This document shows, piece after piece, positions 1 through 6,600 of a DNA stretch of 8,046 bases. How positions within the stretch are numbered: position 1 is the first letter of the stretch; the number at the start of each line of letters is the position of its first letter. Where the stretch lies: NCBI GenBank assembly GCA_903921945.1, contig CAIXSC010000145.1:1-8046 (forward strand), read 5' to 3'. Under the pieces are notes generated by a model, which did no database searches, was not told where the DNA came from, and saw nothing but the letters and a program-made list of their open reading frames with translations. Position numbers and translations under genes: made by a program. The stretch is from an uncultured Planctomycetaceae bacterium (GTDB lineage Bacteria > Planctomycetota > Planctomycetia > Pirellulales > Pirellulaceae).

Positions 1-891
1 ATCATCGGCCGCGAGGGCCGCAACATCCGCGCGTTCGAAAAGGCGACGGGCGTGGACGTGATTATCGACGACACGCCGGGCGTCGTCATCGTCAGCTGCT
101 TTGATCCGGTGCGTCGGGAGATTGCCCGGTTGTCGCTCGGCAAATTGATCGCGGATGGCCGAATCCATCCGTCGCGGATCGAGGAACTGGTTGCCGAAAC
201 GACGAAAGAGATCGAGGCGTTGATCCAGAAGAAGGGCGAGGCGGCGGCGTTGGAAGTCGATGTCGCGAATCTTCATCCGCGGCTGGCCTACATGCTCGGC
301 CGGTTGCACTTCCGCAGCAGCTACAGCCAAAACGTTTTGCGTCACAGTATCGAAGTCGCGTTCCTCTCCGGGATGCTGGCCGAGATGGTCGGGTTGAACG
401 GCCAGATCGCGCGCCGCTGCGGATTGCTCCATGACATCGGCAAGGCGGCGGACCACGACCTGGAGGGCGGACATCCGAAAATCGGCGCCGACTTGCTGAA
501 GCGGCACGGCGAGCGCGAGGATGTGGTCCACGCGGCTGCCGGCCATCATGACGACATCACCACCAAGCACCCCTACACGGTGATTGTCGCGACGGCCGAT
601 GCATGCAGCGCCTCGCGGCCAGGTGCGCGGCGCGAGTCGCTCGAGCGATACGTCAAGCGGATGGAAGAACTGGAGTCGATCGCACTTGGTTTCCCTGGTG
701 TCGAGCAGGCGTTTGCGATCCAAGCGGGTCGCGAACTGCGAGTGCTTGCCAGCGCTCGCGACACCGACGATGCCAAGGCGTCCAAGATCGCGCGCGACAT
801 CGCGAAAGCGTTCGAGGAACAACTGACTTATCCGGGCGAAATCAAGATCACCGTCGTGAGGGAGTCGCGTTTCACCGAAGTGGCGCGGTAG
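1..891 (+). CDS. rny: Ribonuclease Y, C-terminal part (5' end outside window)
   Basis: This is the last 296 residues of RNase Y, the membrane-anchored endoribonuclease that starts mRNA decay in many bacteria. The frame is open from base 1, so the gene begins upstream. The N-terminal membrane helix and coiled coil of the family (about 520 residues in Bacillus) are not in the window. The visible part opens inside the KH RNA-binding domain, whose GxxG loop is GREG at window residues 3-6. It continues into the HD hydrolase domain: His115 in LRHSIEV, the metal-binding pair His144-Asp145 in LLHDIGKA, and HHDD at 182-185. The C-terminal tail carries the family-typical stretches SASRPGARRESLE, AIQAGRELRV and YPGEIKITVVRE. 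The stop is TAG at 889-891. ymdB follows after 5 bp, the rny-ymdB pairing known from Bacillus and many other bacteria. No broken or missing catalytic residue is seen. Confidence 0.95.
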   Translation: MIGREGRNIRAFEKATGVDVIIDDTPGVVIVSCFDPVRREIARLSLGKLIADGRIHPSRIEELVAETTKEIEALIQKKGEAAALEVDVANLHPRLAYMLGRLHFRSSYSQNVLRHSIEVAFLSGMLAEMVGLNGQIARRCGLLHDIGKAADHDLEGGHPKIGADLLKRHGEREDVVHAAAGHHDDITTKHPYTVIVATADACSASRPGARRESLERYVKRMEELESIALGFPGVEQAFAIQAGRELRVLASARDTDDAKASKIARDIAKAFEEQLTYPGEIKITVVRESRFTEVAR

Positions 892-896
892 CGGCA

Positions 897-1679
897 ATGC
901 GACTGCTCATGATTGGCGACATCGTGGGCCGTCCCGGGCGGCGGGTGCTGCAACGCCATTTGCGCGACATCCGTCTGGCCGAGCGTTTGGACGCGGTGAT
1001 CGCCAACGCGGAAAACGCAGCCGACGGTTCGGGAATCACGCCCTCGATCTACTTCGATTTGATCGCGGCCGGCGTGGATTGCGTGACCTTGGGCGACCAC
1101 ATCTATCGTCGGCGGGAAATCTATCCGGTTCTTCGCGAACAGCCACGCGTGGTGCGACCGGCGAATTTTCCCGACAGCGCGCCCGGACGCCCCTGGACCG
1201 TCGTCCAAACCGCCGCCGGTGTGTCGATTGCGGTCATCAGCTTGCTCGGCCGAGTTTTCATGCGCCCGTGTGACTGCCCGTTCACGTGCGCGGAGCGGAT
1301 CCTGGCGGAGATCCCGGCCGGCGTGAAGGTGAGGGTTGTTGATTTCCATGCCGAGGCGACAAGCGACAAACAGCTTATGGGCCGGGTGCTCGACGGACGC
1401 GTCACTGCGGTGCTGGGCACGCACACCCACGTGCCGACCGCCGACGAACAGATTCTACCCGGTGGCACGGCGTTCCAATGCGATGTGGGCATGACCGGTC
1501 CGCACGACAGCATCCTGGGGCGGCGAATCGATCGCGTTCGCGAGACGACCATCACCTTTGTGCCTTCGGAATTCGAGGTCGCCACCGGCGATGTGCGTGT
1601 CAACGGCGCGATTGTGACGCTCGAGCCCGATACGGGTCGTGCCACCGCGATTGAACGGTTTGTCTTCCGCGAACCGTAA
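897..1679 (+). CDS. ymdB: YmdB-type metallophosphoesterase (TIGR00282 family)
   Basis: This 260-residue protein is full length for the YmdB family (about 264 in Bacillus). The family comprises binuclear-metal phosphodiesterases that act on cyclic nucleotides such as cAMP and are linked to RNA turnover and developmental decisions. Visible metal and catalytic residues are Asp8 in GDIVG, Glu39-Asn40 in NAEN, Asp67-His68 in LGDH, His151 in VDFHAEATSDK, and His176 and His178 in GTHTHVPTAD. The conserved tail DVGMTGPHDSILG is present. The odd point is Asp67, where the family normally has the Asn of the GNH motif. ATG 897 is chosen because MRLLMIGDIVG is the canonical N-terminus. The frame is open further upstream to 603, but only as an overlap of rny. 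The gene starts 5 bp after the rny stop with no strong Shine-Dalgarno, so translational coupling is likely. Confidence 0.93.
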   Translation: MRLLMIGDIVGRPGRRVLQRHLRDIRLAERLDAVIANAENAADGSGITPSIYFDLIAAGVDCVTLGDHIYRRREIYPVLREQPRVVRPANFPDSAPGRPWTVVQTAAGVSIAVISLLGRVFMRPCDCPFTCAERILAEIPAGVKVRVVDFHAEATSDKQLMGRVLDGRVTAVLGTHTHVPTADEQILPGGTAFQCDVGMTGPHDSILGRRIDRVRETTITFVPSEFEVATGDVRVNGAIVTLEPDTGRATAIERFVFREP

Positions 1680-1692
1680 CATTCCCCGGAAC

Positions 1693-1696
1693 GAGG
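1693..1696 (+). promoter_or_regulatory. Ribosome-binding site of the SDR gene
   Basis: GAGG lies 9 nt before ATG 1706, in the 26-bp gap after ymdB. It supports this start and suggests co-transcription with ymdB. No promoter is visible in a gap this short. Confidence 0.6.
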
Positions 1697-1705
1697 ATTC
1701 ACGCC

Positions 1706-3316
1706 ATGTACTGTCTCCTCACGGGCGCCACGGGGTTGCTCGGCCGTTACTTGCTCCAGGAACTGCTGGTTCGGCAAACGCCGGTCGCGGTGCTTGTTCG
1801 AAGCCAGCGTATGGCGACGGCGGCGGATCGGGTGGAAACGATTCTGAACCGCTCGGAACGGCTGCTTGGTCGATCGTTGCCGCGACCGGTGCTCATCGAA
1901 GGTGGCCTCGACTCCGCGGGCCTGCGCATCAACGCCAACGACCGGCAGTGGTTGGCGACGAACTGCTCCCGGGTGCTGCACTCGGCGGCTTCGTTGAAGT
2001 TTGTCGCCGACGTCGAGACGGGCGAACCGTGGAAGAGCAATGTCGATGCGACCACAGGCTTGATCGCCGATTGCGAGCGACTGGGGATCCGCGAATTCCA
2101 TGCGGTTTCCACCGCCTATGTCGCGGGCCAGCGGACGGGCGTTGTGCCAGAGACCGATTTGGATGTGGGACAATCGTTCGGCAACGTCTACGAGGAGTCG
2201 AAGTGCGAAGCGGAAAAGCGGCTGCGAGCCGCTCGGCATTTGGACGCGGTCACGATTTATCGACCCTCGATCATCGTCGGGGATTCGCGTACGGGTTTCA
2301 GCTCGACCTACCACGGTTTTTACACGCCGTTGCGAGTGGCCAGCGAACTGCTCGGAGTGCTCGCGCAAAGTCGCGAGTCCGGCCTGCGATTCCTCGAACT
2401 CATGGGACTTCGCGGCGACGAGCGAAAGGACTTGGTGCCGGTCGATTGGGTCGCGGCGGCGATCGCGCGGCTAATGGCGTCGCCGTCTTGCTTCGGTCAG
2501 ACATATCATCTCACGACGACACAACCGGTCACGGTAGCGACGATCCACGATGTGTTCGAACAGGTTTTGTATTCGCAACCGCCCGCCGGCCGGCGTCGCG
2601 CTTCCGCGTTTGTGCGGCAGGAATCGGCATCCCTGCTCGATCATTTGGAGGCGGCTCGCCGGCAAATGGAGGTCTACCGATCGTACTGGCGCGATGATCC
2701 TCGATTCGATCGCACGAACACCGAGCGGGCGTTAGCGGACCTTCCTTGTCCAGTGCTGGATACGACGACGCTCGCCATGCTGGCGAACGAGGCGCTTCGC
2801 GACCACTTTGGCTGGCCAGCCCCCGCCGTGATCCCTGCGCGTCATGACATTCGCCAGCACTTCGAATCGTTCGCGACCCGATGGCTGGCCGCCGACTCCA
2901 CGAAGCTATCCGCTTCGCCATGGAAGCCATCCGCCTCGCCGGTCCGGCCATCCGCTTCGACAGCCGAGGCATCGCGGACCGAGCCATTCCCCCCTTCGAC
3001 ATTCTGGGGGAAGGCGTCGACGATCGGCTGGGAGATCACGGGTCCGGGAGGTGTGAGTTGGCGGTTTTCGCGGGGAGAATCGCAGCCGCCGGAAAGCTCG
3101 ATCGGCCTGCCTATTCCCGGACTGTCAACGGTGATCTTTCGGATGACCGCGTCGGTTTTCGACCGCCTCCGCGCAGGCGAATGGACCAGTGGCGAGGCGA
3201 TCGCCAGCGGCCGAGTTGCCGTGTTCGCGGGCAGCCAAATCGCCGCCGAGGATGTCTCTGGCTGGCTCGAGTTCTTTGTCAGCTCGCCGCCCTCCCTATC
3301 TGCGGCTCCGACATAA
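1706..3316 (+). CDS. SDR/thioester-reductase-like oxidoreductase with C-terminal SCP2-like domain
   Basis: This 536-residue protein has two parts. Residues 1 to about 385 form an extended SDR domain of the NAD_binding_4 / thioester-reductase type. The dinucleotide-binding loop is TGATGLLGRYLL (6-17), and the catalytic set is Ser135 (HAVSTAYVAG), Tyr162 and Lys166 (YEESK). The family-typical RPSIIVGDSRTG and a substrate-side region with LVPVDWVAAAI follow. These enzymes usually reduce carrier- or CoA-bound acyl chains to aldehyde or alcohol. A low-complexity linker (about 395-432) follows, with three 7-residue repeats. Residues about 433-525 resemble an SCP2-type lipid-binding domain: a WEITGPGGVSWRF strand pair, then a RLRAGEWTSGEAIASGRVAVFAG segment. 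That second assignment is tentative. The gene sits 26 bp after ymdB and is followed after a repeat-rich gap by a KS-KS-AT synthase, so reductive release of that synthase's product is a reasonable but unproven role. A sugar epimerase is unlikely given the RPSIIVGDS signature. Confidence 0.85.
   Translation: MYCLLTGATGLLGRYLLQELLVRQTPVAVLVRSQRMATAADRVETILNRSERLLGRSLPRPVLIEGGLDSAGLRINANDRQWLATNCSRVLHSAASLKFVADVETGEPWKSNVDATTGLIADCERLGIREFHAVSTAYVAGQRTGVVPETDLDVGQSFGNVYEESKCEAEKRLRAARHLDAVTIYRPSIIVGDSRTGFSSTYHGFYTPLRVASELLGVLAQSRESGLRFLELMGLRGDERKDLVPVDWVAAAIARLMASPSCFGQTYHLTTTQPVTVATIHDVFEQVLYSQPPAGRRRASAFVRQESASLLDHLEAARRQMEVYRSYWRDDPRFDRTNTERALADLPCPVLDTTTLAMLANEALRDHFGWPAPAVIPARHDIRQHFESFATRWLAADSTKLSASPWKPSASPVRPSASTAEASRTEPFPPSTFWGKASTIGWEITGPGGVSWRFSRGESQPPESSIGLPIPGLSTVIFRMTASVFDRLRAGEWTSGEAIASGRVAVFAGSQIAAEDVSGWLEFFVSSPPSLSAAPT
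2906..2968 (+). repeat. Three in-frame 21-bp repeats in the SDR linker
   Basis: Three consecutive 21-bp units (2906, 2927, 2948) encode LSASPWK, PSASPVR and PSASTAE. The core TCCGC[TC]TCG is conserved and the ends vary. They lie in the flexible linker between the reductase and the SCP2-like domain. A length multiple of three keeps the frame whatever the copy number. Confidence 0.75.
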
Positions 3317-3400
3317 TCGTTGCAAGTCTTATGTCTTTCGCCCAGCTCGTTCCCGGCAACGCCCGAACGTAACGATCATTGCTTACGATCGATGGGTATG

Positions 3401-3544
3401 GCGTGATGCGCTCAAAGCGCGTGATGCGTCTAACGCGCGCGACTTGCTCAATACGCGCGACTCGCTCAATGCGCGCGACTGGCTCAACTCGCGCGACTTG
3501 CTCAATGCGCGCGACTTGCTCAACTCGCGCGATCCGCGATTTGC
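3401..3544 (+). repeat. 18-bp tandem repeat array (about eight units)
   Basis: Eight consecutive 18-bp units start at 3401, 3419, 3437, 3455, 3473, 3491, 3509 and 3527. Units 3-7 are the best conserved, with consensus GCGCGACTTGCTCAA plus three variable bases. The first two begin GCGTGATGCG and the last is degenerate. The final three bases alternate TGC, CTC, TGC, CTC in units 4-7, which hints at a 36-bp higher-order period and growth by duplication of pairs. There are no spacers and no dyad symmetry, so it is a minisatellite rather than a CRISPR array. In the downstream synthase frame it reads as a hexapeptide series of the form R-D-[LSW]-L-N-[AST]. Confidence 0.9.
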
Positions 3545-3624
3545 GAGTACTTTTCCACCGCGACTTTCTATCGCCCAAACGGCAATGCTTCGCTTGGCAG
3601 AAATGTCGGGCTACCCTTCCGTGC

Positions 3625-3630
3625 GGGAGG
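3625..3630 (+). promoter_or_regulatory. Putative ribosome-binding site for synthase start ATG 3642
   Basis: GGGAGG lies 11 nt before ATG 3642 and is the strongest Shine-Dalgarno match in the region. A second purine run, GAGAAGGGG (3676-3684), lies 8 nt before the in-frame ATG 3693 and is the competing choice. Confidence 0.45.
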
Positions 3631-3641
3631 TTAGCAAGTCC

Positions 3642-6600
3642 ATGGACGAGGCGAACCTCGTCCCTGCGACCGAGCGAGAAGGGGTGCCGGATATGCCTGG
3701 GTTGGATGCTGTCATACCGATTGCGATCGTAGGATACGATTGCCGCCTGCCGGGCGCGGCCGATCCGGCCGCTTATTGGCGGCTGTTGGAGCAGGGTAAA
3801 TCCGCTCTGGGTGAATTGCCGCCCGACCTTCTCGATCGAGACTTGTACTTCGCGCCGGAGAAGGGAACGCTCGGCAAGACTTATTCAACCGTTGGTGGAA
3901 TCGTTCCCGACCGGCCGGTCCGGGCAGAGGAGTTGGGGCTGGTTGGCACGCCGTTCGAGCGGACCGACAGCGCGTTTCTGGCGATCTGCGATGTATCCGC
4001 GCGGGCGTTGCGACACGCGGGCCTCGACCCGTTTCACTTGCCGCGGCGCCAAGCGGGTGTCTATCTCGGCAGCACGGGTGGAACGCGGCATTCGACAGAC
4101 TGGATTTTCGCGACATTGATCGGGGAGACGGCCGGCTATCTGCGCGAGCTCTCCGCCTTTCGCGATGGTGCGAGCGGTCTCGCCCCGGATCAGCTCGATC
4201 GCCTTGTGGACATCGTGGTGGGCGAGGTGCGGCGGAAACATGGTTGGCGCGCTGATATCCCCGCGCCGAATCTCAGCGCGCATGTCGCGGCTCATGCCAT
4301 CTCGCGCGCCTTCCGATTGACAGGTCCGTCGATGGCGCTCGATGCGGCCTGCGCTTCGTCGCTCCAGGCGATGGCGCTCGGCGTCCAGGCGCTGCGATTG
4401 GGAGCGATCGACATGGCGATCGTCGGCGGCGCCTCGTGCTTGAAACAGCATAGCCTCGTGCTGTTTTCCGCCGCTCAATCGCTGACAGCCGGTGAGTCTC
4501 GACCTTTCGACGCGAACGCGGATGGTTTGGTCGCCGCCGAGGGCTACGTGGCGTTGGTATTAAAACGGCTCGCCGACGCGGTGGCCGACGGCGATCCGAT
4601 CCGGGGCGTGATACGCGACATCGCGTCCGCCTCGGATGGCAAGGGCAAGAGCCTCTGGGCCCCGCGGAAAGAAGGCCAAATGCTGGCGATCCAGCGTGTC
4701 TACCAACGCGGCGTCCAGGTCAGCGACTTGCAATACTTGGAGGCGCACGCGACGTCGACTCAAGTCGGCGACGCGACAGAACTGTCGGCGCTCATCGATT
4801 CCATTGGCTGCGGCGCAGCGCCGGGCCAACGAATCGCGCTCGGAGCTTCCAAGGGCAACGTCGGCCATACATTAGAGACAGCCGGCATCGCCGGCGTGGC
4901 CAAAGTTCTCTTGGCGCTTGAGCGAAAGACGATTCCCCCGGTGGCCGGAGTACGCGAGCCAAATCCGAAAGTCGATTGGGACCGGATTCCGTTCTACTTG
5001 CCGCGCCGGCCCGAACCTTGGCCGGAACCCGCGGGACGTCCACGAATGGCGTGTGTGAATTCCTTCGGGATCGGCGGTCTCAATTCGCATGTCGTCATCG
5101 AAGAATACCGTGCTGGCTTTCGGGACGAACTCCATGGGCACCAGCGCGGACCGGCCGATTTCGAACCGATTGCGATTGTGGGAATGGGCGCGATTCTGCC
5201 CGGCGCGTTCTCGGTCGCCGCGTTACGCGAACTGCTCGAGTCGGCTCGCGACGCGCGGGGAACGCCACCGGAGGGCCGCTGGACAACCGCCGCTCGTCGT
5301 GCGTGGCGCGATTTCAATGGTGGCGTCGATCAACCGTTGATCGGCGGTTTCCTCGATGGCTACCAGTACGATTGGCGAAAGAACAAAGTCCCGCCCAAGC
5401 AAGTGACTCAGGGCAATCCGCTGCAGTTTTTGTTGTTGGACGCGACCGCCGAAGCGCTTCGATCTGCTGGCTATGCGAGCCGACCGTTCGACCGGCAGCG
5501 GACCGCGGTGGTCGTTGGCTCGGTGTTCCGCGGCGATTTTTGCGATCAATTGCAAATGGGCCTGCGGCTTCCCGAATTCCATTCGCACCTCGTGCCGCAA
5601 CTCGAAGCGCTCGGCTGGGATCGCGTTCGGATCGACGCCGCGCTCGCGGAGTACGACGAGCGGCTGTTGGAGCGCATGCCGGCACTCCTGGATGAAACCG
5701 GTAGCTTCACGGCGAGCACGCTGGCTTCGCGCATCACCAAAGCGTTCGATCTCATGGGTGGCGCTGTGGCGATCGACGCTGGCGAAGCGTCAGGCTTGGC
5801 GGCGATGGCCGTCGGGATCGACCAGTTGCGACGTGGCGACTGCGACATGGTGATCTGCGCTGGCGCCAATCAGTCGATGGACTACTGCGCGTATCAGGCC
5901 ATCGTGTCCCGCGGAAAGAAGTTGCCTCAGGACTGCACGGCCCGTCCCTTCGGCGATCACGGTTTTGCGGCCGCGCCTGGCGAAGGGGTCGCCGTGGTGT
6001 TGCTGAAAAAGCTTGCCGCGGCGCAGCGCGACCAAGATCCGATACTCGCGGTGATCCGCGGACTTGGCGTGGCGACGGACATCGAGCAGCCCACTCGCGC
6101 CGCCGAGCAGGCCATGCGGGCCGGTTTGCAAGCCGCTCGACTTTCGCCGTCTCAAATCGACGCGATTGAAACGGATGGCGCCGATGGCGAACATGAAATC
6201 GCCGACGTCGAGGCGATTGCGAATGTGTTCGCAACCCCCAAACGGCCTGCGCCGCTGCCACTCAGGTCGCTCGCCGGCCAAATCGGTCAATGTGGCGCCG
6301 CGATGGGCAATGCGGGTGTGATTGCCGCCACCTTGCAACTCGGCCAAAGTCGGCTGATTCCCGGCCCCGTCGTCACAACTCCGGCGGCTCATTTGCGCCG
6401 TCACGCGGACACGCTGCGACCGCTCGACAAGCCGGTTTCTCTGCGCAGTGGCCACTCGGCTACTAGCGACCCGGACTCTAACTCCGCCTCCGGTTCGCCC
6501 GCGAAAGCGCGCATCGGCATGCTCGCGGGCGGCAGCTCCGGCTCTTCTTACTTCGCGATCCTGGAAACCGGAACTATGCTCGTCGAACCTCAAAAGACCG

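Larger units (their letters stand above)
3317..3641. other. Intergenic region with repeat array, before the synthase gene
   Basis: This 325-bp stretch separates the SDR stop (TAA 3314-3316) from the favoured synthase start. It holds the 18-bp repeat array in its middle (3401-3544). To the left, 3317-3400 has no convincing -35/-10 pair and no terminator stem. A weak 5-bp inverted repeat (3368-3372 with 3383-3387) is probably chance. To the right, 3545-3600 has low third-position GC in the synthase frame, unlike the coding sequence further on, which argues that it is untranslated. The synthase frame itself is open across the whole stretch, so an N-terminal extension cannot be excluded. Confidence 0.6.

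Noticed and set aside
1121..2368. - strand ORF of 415 residues across ymdB and the SDR gene
   Set aside because: It spans two well-supported + strand genes and their junction, and its translation is Arg-rich without a domain.
1639..2697. + strand ORF of 352 residues overlapping the SDR gene
   Set aside because: Out-of-frame translation, Gly/Arg-rich. The SDR frame carries the Rossmann and YxxxK motifs instead.
3368..3387. Small inverted repeat CGTAA...TTACG as terminator or operator
   Set aside because: Only a 5-bp stem with a 10-nt loop, AT-containing and with no U-tract. Too weak to call.
3401..3544. CRISPR-like array
   Set aside because: Units abut with no unique spacers, and 18 bp is too short for a CRISPR repeat. 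No cas gene is in the window.
3279..3578. - strand ORF of 99 residues with A-R-[VI]-E-Q-V repeats
   Set aside because: It is the antisense reading of the same repeat, overlaps the SDR 3' end, and shows no domain or supporting ribosome-binding site. It stays open only because the repeat lacks stops.
3379..3732. + strand ORF of 117 residues made of R-A-T-[CRG]-S-x repeats over the array
   Set aside because: It is the array read in another frame and runs into the synthase start out of frame. Third-position GC is poor and there is no recognisable domain.
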